Shown here: in pieces, positions 22,075 through 34,862 of the stretch
How positions within the stretch are numbered: position 1 is the first letter of the stretch
How the letters are laid out: every line of letters begins with the position of its first letter
Source of the DNA: Homarus americanus
Taxonomy: Eukaryota; Arthropoda; Malacostraca; Decapoda; Nephropidae
Length of the DNA: 64,000 bases
Reading direction: 5' to 3'
Assembly: GCF_018991925.1 (NCBI RefSeq)
Contig: NW_024732238.1
Coordinates: 8,924,460 to 8,988,459, forward strand
The notes under the pieces: generated by a model
What the model was told of the DNA's origin: nothing
The model's database searches: none
Seen by the model: only the letters and a program-made list of their open reading frames with translations
Translations under genes and position numbers: made by a program

Positions 22075-22942
22075 ATAAATGGGTAGTGGTGGTGGTAGGT
22101 GAGGTAAACTCCCTGGTTGGTGGTGTGTAGTGGTAGGTGAGGTAAACTCCTGGTTGGTGGTAGTAGTGGTAGGTGAGGAGTGAAACTCCTGGTTGGTGGT
22201 AGTAGTGGTAGGTGAGGTTAACTCCTGGTTGGTGGTAGTGGTAGGTGAGGTAAACTCCTGGTTGGTGGTAGTAGTAGTAGGTGAGGTAAACTCCTGGTTG
22301 GTGTGGTAGATAGTGGTAGGTGAGGTTAACTCCTGGTTGGTGGTAGTAGTGGTAGGTGAGGTACACTCCTGGTTGGTGTAGTAGTGGTAGGTGAGGTAAA
22401 CTCCTGGTTGGTGGTAGTAGTGGTAGGTGAGGTTAACTCCTGGTTGGTGTAGTAGTGGTAGGTGAGAAAAACTCCTGGTTGGTGGTAGTAGTGGTAGGTG
22501 AGGTTAACTCCTGGTTGGTGGTAGTAGTGGTAGGTGAGGTTAACCCTGGTTGGTGGTAGTAGTGGTAGGTGAGGTAAACTCCTGGTTGGTGGTAGTAGTG
22601 GTAGTGAGGTTAACTCCTGGTTGGTGGTAGTAGTGGTAGGTAGGTTAACTCCTGGTTGGTGGTAGTAGTGGTAGGTGGGGGTAAACTCCTGGTTGGTGGT
22701 AGTAGTGGTAGGTGAGGTAAACTCTGGTTGGTGGTAGTAGTGGTAGGTGAGGTTAACTCCTGGTTGGTGGTAGTAGTGGTAGGTGAGGTAAACCCTGGTT
22801 GGTGGTAGTAGTGGTGGTGAGGTTAACTCCTGGTTGGTGGTAGTAGTGGTAGGTGAGGTAAACTCCTGGTTGGTGGTAGTAGTGGTAGGTGAGGTAAACT
22901 CCTGGTTGGTGGTAGTAGTGGTAGGTGAGGTACACTCCTGGA
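22075..22942. repeat. 36-bp minisatellite
   Basis: About 24 units containing GGTGAGGTAAACTCCTGGTT and GGTGGTAGTAGTGGTA. A unit of 12 codons without stops gives repetitive frames on both strands (for example 213 codons at 22,326-22,967). They are not genes. Confidence 0.93.
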
Positions 22943-22974
22943 TCTGGAAATAATTATTGTCAATCAAGTGATTG

Positions 22975-23105
22975 ACAGATTTGTAAACAAATAGGACACC
23001 TCACCTACCACAATCCAGGAGTTTACTCACCTACCACCATCCAGGAGTGTACCTCACCTACTACCACTATCCAGGAGTGTATCTCACCTACCACTACTAC
23101 CACCG
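22975..23105. repeat. Inverted units of the 36-bp minisatellite
   Basis: After a ~35-bp spacer, three to four diverged units appear in the opposite orientation (CACCTACCAC, ATCCAGGAGTGTACCTCACC). The locus therefore ends in an inverted repeat. Confidence 0.75.
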
Positions 23106-23496
23106 CAATCGTCAGAGATATACAGAGCTACTAAAACCACCCACCTTGCGCTCTCTCAGTCCCAGACCTCCATAAAATATCAGTGTGAAGGTGTGGAACA
23201 ACACCTCCACCCATCCGAGCAAAGACTACGCTCCCTTCCTTTACATTATCTCTGAAAAATATCTATTGTCTAAGTATTAATATTTTTTAATACCTACTTT
23301 ATATTCCTGCTTTTATTGTACCACCAAAACCGTTTTATCAGAAATTATCATGTAGATAGATAGAAATTACCATTGCAATAATTATAGTTGCCAACTAGAC
23401 ATAATCCTGACAGCTCTGTCCTCTTGTTCCTTAATACAACCCATGTTGTACTGCTTCCCTCCCTTATCATATTATATGTTTATCAACTCCAGATAT
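23106..23496. other. No gene seen
   Basis: AT-rich, no coding similarity. Identical in copy 2. Confidence 0.35.
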
Positions 23497-23675
23497 ATGG
23501 GTAGAATGTATCACCAGTCAGTCACCACTACACAACACACCCTGTAGACTGTATCACCAGTCAGTCACCACTAACACAACACACCCTGTAGACTGTATCG
23601 CCAGTCAGTCACCACTACACAACACACCTGTAGAATGTATCACCAGTCAGTCACCACTACACAACACACCCTGTA
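23497..23675. repeat. 43-bp tandem repeat, 4 units
   Basis: Four near-identical units containing GTATCACCAGTCAGTCACCA and CTACACAACACACCCTGTAGA. Identical at 49,337-49,515. Confidence 0.9.
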
Positions 23676-24430
23676 GAGTGCTACACAACCAAGTCATCAT
23701 ATTTATATCACATCTTGGCTTATAATTATTTCAGGAAACTCTTAACACTGAGACAAGGCTTCCCCTTGTACAGTACTTATAAACAGAGACCATTAATGAA
23801 GTGATGACTTATATCTACTGTACAGGACGTGCGGCAGGAAGGTGTGCGGGATACAGGTGACAGGAAGGTTACCACACTAGGCAGTCAACTAAACAGAATT
23901 TAGAAGTACTATAACTACTCAAAGTCTCTCCCAACTTTCATACAAATAAACTACTATAAGGTTATGGCCCTTGACTTTCATGTGTGACCTTAAAAAAATT
24001 GGCGTTTTGCATTTAGTTCAGTAGTGATATATATTAATGTGAAGTCTCGTACACCTACCGTATACACACACACCCACACTGACGTGAGAGAAATGGAAAA
24101 ACACAGCCCATCGTATAACACAAGACGCAAACACTGTACCACACATGTGTTTACTTAACCGAAGTTCCCCGTGTATGTAGCGGAATTAAAAGTTACTTCA
24201 CCTTTTGTGTACGGTTCCCCTCTGAGCTGATAAAATCGTCGACAGGCATTAGAAGTGAAGATGTTAGTGGAGATATTCTATGTTCAGTGGTCACTGTTGG
24301 CGGGTCATCTGGTATAACCGTCCTGCTGTACTGTGAGTGAGTTCACGGTAATTCCCTAGGCCAGCAGTGAGAGGTCACGTTCAAAATGACTTTTTACCTA
24401 TTGCTGGTTAAGTGGCACCTCACTCGCTTG
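23676..24430. other. No gene seen
   Basis: Unremarkable AT-rich sequence, identical in copy 2 (49,516-50,270). Confidence 0.35.
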
Positions 24431-25860
24431 CCATTCATTTGTGTCTTTACATCCTGCTCGGAGCATTAATGTTATTTGTGCCTTTAAATCCTGCTCGGGG
24501 CATTAATGTTATTTGTGCCTTTACATCCTGCTCAGGCATTAATGTTATTCGCCTTTACATCCTGCTTGGAGCATTAATGTTATTTGTGCCTTTACATCCT
24601 GCTCCGACATGTTATTTGTGCCTTTAAATCCTGCTCGGAGCATTAATGTTATTTGCGCCTTTACATCCTGCTCGGAGCATTAATGTTATTTGCGCCTTTA
24701 CATCCTGCACGAGCATTAATGTTATTTGCGCCTTTACATCCTGCTCGGAGCATTAATGTTATTTGCGCCTTTACATCCTGCTCGGGGCATTAATGTTATT
24801 TGTGCCTTTACATCCTGCTCGGAGCATTAATGTTATTTGCGCCTTTACATCCTGCTCGGAGCATTAATGTTATTTGCGCCTTTACATCCTGCTCGGAGCA
24901 TTAATGTTATTTGTGCCTTTACATCCTGCTCGGGAATTAATGTTATTTGTGCCTTTACATCCTGCTCGAGAATATGTTATTTCGCCTTTACATCCTGCTC
25001 GGAGCATTAATGTTATTTCGCCTTTGCATCCTGCTCGGAGCATTAATGTTATTGCGCCTTTACATCCTGCTCCGGAACATAATGTTATTGTGCCTTTACA
25101 TCCTGCTCGGGGTATTATTTGCGCCTTTACACCGCTCCGGAGCATTAATGTTATTAGCCTTTACATCCTGCTCAAACATTAATGTTATTTGTGCCTTTAC
25201 ATCCTGCTCGGGGAATTAATGTTATTTGCCTTTACATCCCGCTCAGGCATTAATGTTATTTGCCTTTACATCCTGCTCGGGGAATTAATGTTATTTGTGC
25301 CTTTACATCCTGCTCGGGGTGTATTGCCTTTACATCCTGCTTTCGGAGCATTAATGTTATTTGCGCCTTTGCATCCTGCTCAGGCATTAATGTTATTTGC
25401 GCCTTTACATCCTGCTCGGAGCATTAATGTTGTGCCTTTACATCCTGCTCGGGGAATTAATGTTATTTGCCTTTACATCCCGCTCAGACATTAATGTTAT
25501 TTGCGCAGCACATCCTGCTCCGGAGCATTAATGTTATTTGCGCCTTTACATCACTGCTCGGAGCATTAATGTTATTGCGCCTTTGCATCCTGCTCGGAGC
25601 ATTAATGTTATTTGTGTGCCTTTACATCCTGCTCGGGGAATTAATGTTATTTGCGCCTTTACATCCCGCTCGGGCATTAATGTTATTTGCGCCTTTGCAT
25701 CCTGCTCGGAGCATTAATGTTATTTGCGCCTTTGCATCCTGCTCGAACATTAATGTTATTTACGCCTTTACATCCTGCTCGGTGTTAATGTTATTTGTGC
25801 CTTTGCATCCTGTTTGGGGCATCAATGTTATTTGTGCCTTTGCATCATTTAAGCATTATG
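24431..25860. repeat. 37-bp minisatellite, ~38 units
   Basis: Units contain GCCTTTACATCCTGCTCGGA and GCATTAATGTTATTTG, with many short-deletion variants. The variants are identical in copy 2 (50,271-51,700). Because 37 is not a multiple of three, the frames here rotate phase and are not genes. Confidence 0.94.
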
Positions 25861-26043
25861 CCTGGATAAGAATGTGACCTATGACACGGTGGTATTGATC
25901 CTCTGGAACAGGAATGAATTACGTTTTCTGCAAATTGTCCCATGAAGATGCATCACTAAAGTAAATACCAGATTTCTGATATACAAGTATGTTGTATGGG
26001 AACTGTGACACCAGTAATATGTATGTTATGCCTGATGCATGGT

Positions 26044-26143
26044 NNNNNNNNNNNNNNNNNNNNNNNNNNNNNNNNNNNNNNNNNNNNNNNNNNNNNNNNN
26101 NNNNNNNNNNNNNNNNNNNNNNNNNNNNNNNNNNNNNNNNNNN
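26044..26143. other. Assembly gap (100 N)
   Basis: Exactly 100 Ns. The left flank ends CCTGATGCATGGT, which resembles the first unit of the array that follows the second gap. Confidence 0.99.
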
Positions 26144-26324
26144 TAACCCAGATCATCATTTATTTACAAATTTTCTATTTCACTTCTGCAATTCTTACTT
26201 GTTTTCTTATTTATCCTAATACTACTGTTCAGTTTCCGAATTCTAAGGAACACAGATATTTTAGCAAAGAAGAATAAAACATCATGGGTACATCAACTCT
26301 CTATCTCAGACATAATTGTTTTAC

Positions 26325-26935
26325 AAAAGAACAAGAAAATAAGGAATGGTCAATAGTTGGCTCATGGCAGCTCTTCTTGAGAGTTACAACCACTCTCTAT
26401 CATCCATGAATCTATCTAGCCTTATTTTAAAACTTTCCTCCCAGCACTTACTATAAAGATGTAAGCTTGTTCCACTCGTCCACCACCCTTTTGTGAACAG
26501 TTCCTTCCTATCTCCCTCCTAAACCTAAACTTATCCACTAAATCCGTTGCCACAAGTCTATCCTGCTCGGATATTATAAAAACTTTATCTATATCTCCTT
26601 TATTGATTCCTTTCACCCATATCCTCCTATCATATCTCCCACCTCTTCGTCTCTCTAGGAATGCAAGTTTAGCTTTTTAATCTATCTAGATATGGAAGGT
26701 TTCTAAGCCCTGGAATCATTTTCGTCATTCTTCGCTGCATCGACTCCAGTGAATTTATGTCCATTCTAGAATAAGGGCACCAGAACTGAACAGCAATATC
26801 GAGGTGCGGCCTGACTAGCGCAAGATGTAATTGCACTATGACCTCTGCCCTCTTATTATTTACACTTCTAGATATAAAACCCTAATACTCTGTTTGCCTT
26901 ATTTCGAACATTATCGCAATGTTTTGAAACAGTTA
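26325..26935 (-). mobile_element. CR1-like LINE (subfamily I), copy-2 version of 471-1,100
   Basis: Same element with extra deletions. The 3' hairpin seen in copy 1 is destroyed here by indels. Confidence 0.75.
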
Positions 26936-27374
26936 ATTACATTAGACTTATATACTCTATCACCCTCTGTAACTTTCCACTAGCTAAGTCATTAAGCAGC
27001 CGGCTCTCTGGCCACCTCTTGCAGGCAGTAGTTTGATATCCTTGACTGGAGGAAGACGTTATTGAGAGCCATCGTGGATGGTTCGTCTTCCCTCGAGGAG
27101 GACGACGGATATATTACCGTCTCTCCTCGACAGGTATTACAGGCACTCTTACTCAACCCCTCACAACAACAGGACGTATTATTTTAGAAGCTATTTAACA
27201 TAGCCTCCGTCTCATTTAACACTCATAGCTACAGTGATTAAGTTACGGTGATATACAATTGGAACTGTATATAATATATTTTCTTAATAAATAAAAGAAA
27301 GACAGTTGGGTTTTGCTACTAAAACCCTTTATACTTTACATGTTCAGCCCCAGTAACTCATCAAGAATCAACGG

Positions 27375-29112
27375 TTAAAGGGCCAGTTCATGACTGTCCC
27401 CATGTACAGCCTTAAATACGTCTCCATATGGTTAACTGAAATAGTGTTAGAAGGAACATACAGTTCACCTCTGTTTATTTCTTCTGTCCATGTTTTGGTC
27501 ATGGATGTGCACTCAGTGACTTTCTGGCTAAGTGGTATTTTACACAAAACCTTCTTATAATATAGCCCCAATGTGCAGTCACCAAAGTCCTGTCGCGAAC
27601 CACGATTCAGACTCGTGAACCCGAAGCAGTAGACAGTGATACATTATTCTGTCCATAAATGCTTCGGATTCAAGAGTCTGAATCTCGCATGGACAGGACT
27701 TTTTGGGTGACTGTACTAAGCTCTCTTCTATGACTAAATCTATTGCACCGCCATTTTGTCAGGGTTTATACACTCTCCTAGGTTTTCATTAAACTCATCA
27801 CTTAACATTTTTCTACTTCATTGTCAATATCCAAGTCTTTGAAACATTGATTGGTTATATAGAGTTCTACTACCAGCTCTCTGTCATTGAAAGGTGTACT
27901 TTTATCATTTGTTTGTCTAAGAACAATATTTCTTGACAAGCAGTCAAAATTATCAACAGTTGTGTTGGATTTATCAGAAATTAGTGAAACGTCTTTTCGG
28001 GAGTAACTTTTGAGCCTGAATTTAAAATTCACAGCATTTGGATGGTAGTAGGTTCCTTGCATCTGTCTTATGTACCCAAACAAATGCTCCAGACAATCTT
28101 GATTTAGTTTTCTAGTTAGAATGAATTCAAGATTAAAGACTTATGGAACATTTGTACAACCCTTTAAGAGACTGAGATGATAATATTACCCTTTCTGAAA
28201 CTTGTAAAGGCCTTTCAACAGCGAGTTTTTTACCCTCATTGTTGTCACTACTTCAATCATTCTATGCAGAATATTACTTGGTCACATAAATTAATTCCAA
28301 ATGCATTGGTGATTGTTTTTCCTAAACTTATGAGAAGAATTAATGTCAAACCATTCGTCAACCAGATTTATAAAGTCAGCAGTTTCTTCCAATTTCTACT
28401 CTCCAGTCGTCCTCTTTCTCCAAGATATTTCAGTGAGCTAGAGCAAGTTTTTTACAAAAATTGGCTGCATATTTAACCGCCTGTCGTTGCTGACCCTATA
28501 CATTTAAATGCATTTCACTTAGTTTGTATGCTAGATCATACTCTTGTCTTACTTGCTGTCATCATTTCCCGAATAGAGGAATCAGATATAAGCTTCCATC
28601 CTTTAGGTAAAATCGTGAATCGAAATTATTCCTAATTAATTTAATCAAATGTGGCACGTCTGCAAACACAAATATATCCCGATCAGCTCTCGAGTATTTT
28701 AAATATATTTTCTTTCTTTCCACGGGATCAATGTCAAATTCTTTCCACTTCCTAGGGTTATTGGACCCTAAGTCGTGCCATTGTAACGACAGGGTAACCT
28801 GCATGCTCAAGCTCTTCTATTAAAGTTAGCAAGATATTTTGTATACATGAGACATCAAAGTAAAAATTGGCTGCTTCAATTGCCTACCAGTCCGCTCTAG
28901 CATGACAACCTGGACTTTTTCATGAGGCTTATATAGGATATCCTTACCTTTGTCATAACTCAATTCACTCGCAATGGCCATTTCATCTACTGTTATTCTA
29001 ATGATATCACAGCTAACCTTTCAGTGGACTAAAAGTGTCAGACTTTGTCTTCTGAGTGATAGTATAGAGTGTAAGATGCCAGGTTCGCGTAAAATTCTTG
29101 GCTCGTTCATTA
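27375..29112 (-). pseudogene. P-element/THAP9-type transposase pseudogene, copy-2 version
   Basis: Counterpart of 1,550-3,347 with added small deletions. Recognisable blocks include MFGYIRQMQGTYYHPNAVNF (27,802-28,083) and the acidic-site region around HDLGSNN and DVPHLIK (28,562-28,810). Beyond the MITE it shows the C-terminal TKTWTEEINRGELYVPSN block (27,368-27,571). Extra frame breaks relative to copy 1 are probably consensus errors. Confidence 0.8.
27576..27713. mobile_element. Palindromic MITE, copy-2 version
   Basis: Same CAGTCACC and GGGTGACTG ends as 1,761-1,915 but shorter, through deletions in the A-run and around TTCGCGACAGG. The left TA is altered to TG. Confidence 0.75.
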
Positions 29113-29905
29113 AAACATAAGAACATAAAATGGCCTATTACCATACTGGGCAGTCCCATTACACCCAACTATTCGCCCATATGTCCATCCAACCTGTGTT
29201 TGAAGCTATCCAGCGTATTTGAGTTAATGATGTTTGGTAACTTTTCCACCCATCCACTACTCTAATTTCCAAACCAGTGTTTACCTATTTCGCGCCTAAA
29301 TGAATTTGTCTAATTTAAAACCATTGTTACGAGTTCGCTCCTGGTTGGATAGTATGAGTACATTTATGTCCCTGTTCATCCGCGCTTCATTTTATACACC
29401 TCGATCACATCGCCCTCACTCTACGTCTCTCCAGGGAGTACAAATTAAGATGCTTTAACCTGTCTGTACTAAGGTTCCATATGCGGAATTAGTCTCGTCA
29501 TTCTCCTCTGAATTCTTTCTAGGGATTCTATATCCATTCTGTAGTATGGTGCCCAGAATTGAACTCGTAATCAAGTGAGGTCTCTAAGCGCAAGATATAG
29601 TTTTCGGTTGACCTCGGTAGTCTTGTAACTAACACTCCTTTGTTTGCACCAGGTACTTTATTAACCTTATTTCGAGAAAATACACATTGTTTACTTGGTT
29701 TAAGATTCTACTTATCATTACTCCCAAATCTTTCTCACAGTCAATTTCTAAACATCGTTGTTCATCTGGTATTTGGTTTCTCTGTTTACATCTCCGAGAC
29801 TAAGTACTTTAATATATCATTGAATTTCTTCTGCTATTTTCAGACCATTCGAAAAACTTGTTTAGGTCTTCTTGTAGTTTTGCACCCTCATCAGATTTAA
29901 TTACT
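29113..29905 (-). mobile_element. CR1-like LINE (subfamily II), copy-2 version
   Basis: Counterpart of 3,348-4,215. Coding blocks KLQEDLNKFFEWSE (near 29,850) and LVRPHLDY are partly readable. The 3' hairpin is deleted. Confidence 0.75.
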
Positions 29906-30349
29906 AGCTGGATGATGGCTGCGTGCGGAATTGATTTATGTTGCGAGCAGGGTGCAGGTTGCAACAACACATCTTGGCTCTCCCTTTTCTGATCCAGTGA
30001 TGAAAGAGGTTGCAACGACTGGGGAGAGAGTTGCAATGGACTGCCGATAGCCCAGTTTGTTGGGTTTCGCCTTAGTAGCCTGTCCATCATGCATTGCGTT
30101 CGTCCTCGGTGTAGTCGTTAGGTTCCCATGGTGGTCACCTCTTCCATCTATACCGCTGTTGGGGTCTTGTTGGAGCTCTGTAGCATGTCTGCCTGATGTG
30201 GGGCTCCACCTCATTTTAGTTTGGGGTTTACTCGTAGCCTTATACCTGCCAGGTTCATCGGCAAGAGCAGCAGGGCAATGGTTGGTAGGCGCCGGACGTG
30301 TCCACATGCCAGTGAGCTTATCTGCGTCCCTCTGGGGCCCTACTACTCC

Positions 30350-30592
30350 AGATCCTCAACATTACCCTCAATACTATTCCAACATTACCCTTCAACATTA
30401 CCCTCCAACATTATCCTCCAACATTATCCTCCAACATTTCCCTTCAACACTGCCCTCTAAAACTGTCCCCAACATTACCCTTCAATATTACCCCCAACAT
30501 TACCCTCAACATTATCTTCCAACATTACCTCCAACATTACCCTCCAACACTACCCTCCAACATTACCCTCAACATTACCATCCAACGCTATC
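30350..30592. repeat. 13-bp minisatellite, copy-2 version
   Basis: Counterpart of 4,666-4,918, with several short deletions. Confidence 0.85.
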
Positions 30593-31249
30593 CTGCACAC
30601 TGCGAGAATAATTGCGACATCATCAGCATGCTAATATTCCATGCCTATGTTGCCACGACAATGACTCCCACCTCCCATCTGTCTACCCGACCACAACCCC
30701 AAACTGAAGAGCACTACTGGAGGAAACATTTAATTTGATCAATATTGGATTTCAGGTGACTATACAGTATATTACACGCACATTGGTATTGGAACAAGTA
30801 AACAAAATATCTCCTTGAAGTGAATCAAGCGACTCTAGACTTTAGCTGCTTCTCACCCATGACAATAACCTAATGTTTCATCTCCTCTCAGCAGAGATAG
30901 TTAAACTTATAAGACAGGAAAATAATGTCCATTGACCTGACCTCCAGACAACAAAGCGAATATACCGTCAATCAACAAAACATCAGGATAGGTAATGTGA
31001 TCTTTACCAAGCCTTCAGCAACATATGACCTAATCTTTTGCGTCTCCAGGATGTAATTACCACAATCAATCAATCAAGCCATCAGCGGTAATGTTAAGGC
31101 ACTTGCAGTCTCCTGAGTGCACACCACTTTCTAAACCCGGTAAAGTATAAGAATGAAACTGGACTGAATATATTATCTGTTCTCACTAACTGACTCAAAC
31201 ATTTTGGCATCACTGTCTTTCTCATTTATAATTTCTTTTAATCTTATTT

Positions 31250-31306
31250 TTCCCCAGGCCCCGTTGTGGGTCAATGACCTGTGGGTGGATTACCCGTAAA
31301 AAAAAA
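31250..31306 (-). mobile_element. SINE-like element, copy-2 version
   Basis: Counterpart of 5,598-5,663; the CCCGGG segment is deleted. Confidence 0.5.
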
Positions 31307-31527
31307 CAGCATTCAGACAGTACTTAGAAACATAGACGGAAGTGCATAAATACACACTAGTGGACAAACATTCCAAGATGTAACCCTTTGTCTGACCTTT
31401 GTGTAAGAGCAACACACAACATATACGAGCCAAGGAACAAGTACAAAAAGATACCCATAAGGGTTTTAGTTGAGTGAGGATGGTCTCCAGTACAGCCAGA
31501 AAATACTGCGATTGCATCCGGGAGATA

Positions 31528-32002
31528 ACGTCAGGTCAAGTTGGGTTATCAGAGATTAGGTTACGTAAAGTTAGCTTTGGTTAGGTTGGGTTATGTGAAG
31601 TTAGCTTTTGGTTGGATTGGTTACGTAAATAGCTTTTGATTAGGTTGGGTTACGTAAGTAGCTGGTGGTTGTCATAAGGTTAACTTTGGTTAGGTTGGGT
31701 TACGTAAGGTTAGCTTTGGTAAGGTTGGTTACGGAGGGTTAGCTTTGGTTAGGTTGGATTACATAAGGTTAGCATTGGGTAGGTTGGGTTACGTAAGGTT
31801 AGCTTTGGTTGGGTTGGGTTACGTAAGGTTAGCTTTGGTTAGGTTAGGTTAGGTTATGTGAAGTTAACTTTGGTAGGTTGGGTTAAGTGAGGTTAGCTTT
31901 GGTTGGGTTGGGTTACATGAGGTTAGCGTTGGGGTTGGATTACGTGAGGTTTGCTTTGGTTAGGTTGGATTACGTGCGGTTAGCTTTGATTAGGTTGGAT
32001 TA
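31528..32002. repeat. 30-bp TTAGG-like minisatellite, left block, copy 2
   Basis: Counterpart of 5,893-6,287, with irregular unit lengths. Confidence 0.88.
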
Positions 32003-32695
32003 CATAAGAACATAAGAAAATAAGGGTCTGCAATAGGCCGGTTGGCCTATGCACGGCATCCTGTCGAGGCTACAACCCTCTCTATCATCCATGAATCTAT
32101 CTAGCCTCCTTTTGAAACTTTCCAGCGTTCCAGCACTTACTACACAGTTGCTAAGCTTGTTCCTCGTCAACCACCCTATTTGTGAACCAGTTCCTTCCTA
32201 TCTCCCTCGTAAACTAAACATATCAACTTAAATCCGTTGCTCCGGGTCTATCCTGCTCGGATATTATAAGAACTTTATCTATATCCCTTTATTGATTCCT
32301 TTCACTTCCATATTTCTACTCATATCTCCTCTTCGTCTTTCTAGGAATGCAGGTTAAGTTTCTTTAACCTATCCTGATATGGAAGGTTTCTAAGTCCCGG
32401 AATCCAATTTGTCATTCTTCGCTGCACCGACTCCAGTGAATTGATATCCATTCTATAATAAGGGCACCAGAACTGAACCGCACATAATCAGGTGCGGCCT
32501 GACTAGCACAAGATATAGTTGCAATAAGACCTCTGCACTCTTGTTACTTACACTTCTAGATATAAAACCTAATACTCTGTTTGCCTTTTTTCGACATTAT
32601 CGCACTGTTTTCTAGGCCGTAGGTCCGGGCTTAAATGCCCTAAGTCTCTTTCACAAGTCGACTTCTCTGGGTTGATGTTGGGCTGTATACATTAT
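32003..32695 (-). mobile_element. CR1-like LINE inside the minisatellite, copy-2 version
   Basis: Counterpart of 6,288-7,012. The 216-codon frame open in copy 1 is broken here by many one- to several-base deletions. Confidence 0.82.
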
Positions 32696-33385
32696 CAGTA
32701 TTACGTGAGGTTAGCTTTGGTTAGGTTGGGTTACGAGGTTAGCTTTGGTGGATGGGTTAGGATGTGTTAGGATGGGTTACGTAAGATTAGCTTTGGTTAG
32801 GATGGGTTAGGTTGGGTTACGTAAGATTAGCTTTGGTAAGGTTGGGTTACGTGAGGTTAGCTTTGGTTAGGATGGGTTAAGTTGGGTTACGTAAGGTTAG
32901 CTTTTGGAGTTGGGTTACGTAGGTTAGCTAGTTAGGTTGGGTTACGTGGTTAGCTTTGGTTAGGATGGGTTAAGTTGGGTTACGTAAGGTTAGCTTTGGT
33001 AGGTTGGTTACGTGAGTTAGCTTTGGTTGGGTTGGGTTACGTAAGGTTAGCTTTGGTTAGGTTGGGTTATGTAGGTTAGCTTTGGTAAGGTTAGGTTACG
33101 TAAGGTTAGCTTTGGTTAGGTTGGGTTACGTGAGGTTAGCTTTGGTTAGGATGGGTTAAGTTGGGTTCGTAAGGTTAGCTTTGGTAAGGTTGGGTTACGT
33201 GAGGTTGTTGGTAGTTAGCTTTGGTTAGGTTGGGTTACGTAAGGTTAGCTTTGGTTGAGTTGGGTTACGTGGGTTAGCTTTGGTTAGGTTGGGTTCGTAA
33301 GGTTAGCTTTGGTTGGGTTGGGTACGTAAGGTTAGCTTTGGTTAGGTTGGAGTTCAAGGTTAGCTTTGGTTAGGTTGGGTTAATG
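32696..33385. repeat. 30-bp TTAGG-like minisatellite, right block, copy 2
   Basis: Counterpart of 7,013-7,646, with scattered deletions. Confidence 0.88.
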
Positions 33386-33550
33386 ATTGGGAAATGAGGC
33401 TCCAAGACATTGGGCTAGTTAAGTACTTCAAGTCAGGTTGAGGCCTGTGGGACTGGGGACAGCCAACTTCACAGATACCCTCAGTAACCTCACAGAGTAC
33501 CTGTGAACGTAACCTAGCTGTATCTCTCCGAGCTCAACACAAACAACGAG

Positions 33551-33552
<2 letters not shown>

Positions 33553-33586
<34 letters not shown>

Positions 33587-33594
33587 AACACACA
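33553..33594. repeat. (AC)n microsatellite, copy 2
   Basis: Counterpart of 7,839-7,882. Confidence 0.95.
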
Positions 33595-33937
33595 TTACTT
33601 TCAGAGGTCAAGACGTACCTGGCGCTGTCTGGCAGCAGCCAGGTCAACTGTAGATTGATACCAACTCCTCCTGAACCCCTCCTCCCCACCCGGAATATCA
33701 ACAAGTTCTCGCAGATTACTATTTCATTTAGAAAGAATGGAACCAGTGTTGAACAGAGGTGAACTGTGGTGAACAGTGCTTTAGTCAGTGAGAACAACTC
33801 AACAGTAACAGCCAGTCGTACCCAAGTTAACCTTCACACAGTGAGGTCCCAGGTACCCAGTGATAACTGCCCGTGAGACCCAACAACAACCAGCGATGTG
33901 TTAATTCGTCTACGATAGGAAGGCCTGGGACCACACC

Positions 33938-34672
33938 TCCTCATACCATTTGTGAGAACTACTACACCACGTCAGGTCCTCATAACACCATCTGTGAGGG
34001 GTTACTACACCACGTGAGGTCCCTCTAACACCATCTGCGAAATTACTACACCATCAGGTCTCTCATACACCACCTGTGAAGTTACTACACCACGTGGTCC
34101 TCATAACACCATCTGTGAAATTACCACCTGAGGTCCCTCATAACACCACCTGTGAGGGTTACTACAACACATGAGGTCCCTCATAACACCATCTGTGAGG
34201 GAATTACTACACCACGTGGTCCCTCATAACACCATTTGTGGGGGACTTACTACACGTGAGGTCCTCCTAACACCATCTGTGAGGTACTACACTACGTGGT
34301 CCTCATAACACGATCTGTTGATTACTACACCACGTCAGGTCCTCATAATACCATCTGTGGGGAGTTACTGCACCGTAAGTCCCTCATAACACCATCTGGG
34401 AGGAATTACTACACCACGTGAGTCCTCATAACACCATCTGTGAGGAAATTACTACACCACGTGAGGTCCTCATAACACCATCTGTGAGGTACTACACCAC
34501 GTCAGGTCCGTCATAACACCATCTGTGAGGTTACTACACCACGTGAGGTCCTCAAACACCATCTGTGACGGTTACTACATCAGGTCCTCACTACCACCAT
34601 CTGTGAGATGGTACCACCACGTGAGGTCCTCATACTACCATCTGAGGAGTTACTACACTAGGTGTTTGCTGT
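33938..34672. repeat. 45-bp minisatellite, copy 2
   Basis: Counterpart of 8,253-9,055. Units often lack part of the GAGGGA block, so the repeat frame no longer stays open. Confidence 0.88.
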
Positions 34673-34719
34673 TCAACACCTACATTAATCTGTATGTTTA
34701 CTGTATGTCCTTACCTTTC

Positions 34720-34818
34720 TCTGATGAAAGGCTTTTAAACCACTAATGTATGTAATAAGGCATTTATGTCCAATGTATATTTTCAGCCTTCGGGCTGCAG
34801 AACTTCAATAAACCGTTA

Positions 34819-34861
<43 letters not shown>
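34720..34861 (+). mobile_element. Retrotransposon 3' end with (TTA)n, copy 2
   Basis: Counterpart of 9,118-9,268. The CAGCC-TTCG-GGCTG hairpin is kept at 34,784-34,797. Confidence 0.78.

Positions 34862-34862
<1 letters not shown>

Larger units (their letters stand above)
300..26043. repeat. 25.7-kb tandem segment, copy 1
   Basis: The same order of elements recurs at 26,144-51,883. The last ~3.08 kb (22,960-26,043) matches 48,800-51,883 base for base at an offset of 25,840, and 10,905-16,890 matches 36,447-42,390 almost perfectly. Bases 1-10,900 are the fuller version. Bases 16,890-22,960 are a version rich in small deletions. The copy ends in a 100-N gap. I read it as a duplicated contig from assembly rather than a true duplication; read depth would settle that. 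Confidence 0.9.

Noticed and set aside
22326..22967. 213-codon frame rich in Thr, Tyr and His in the 36-bp array
   Set aside because: Same explanation: a 36-bp unit, with open frames on the opposite strand too.
24431..25860. Possible CRISPR array (37-bp direct repeats)
   Set aside because: The units are contiguous with no unique spacers, there are no cas genes, and the DNA is eukaryotic.
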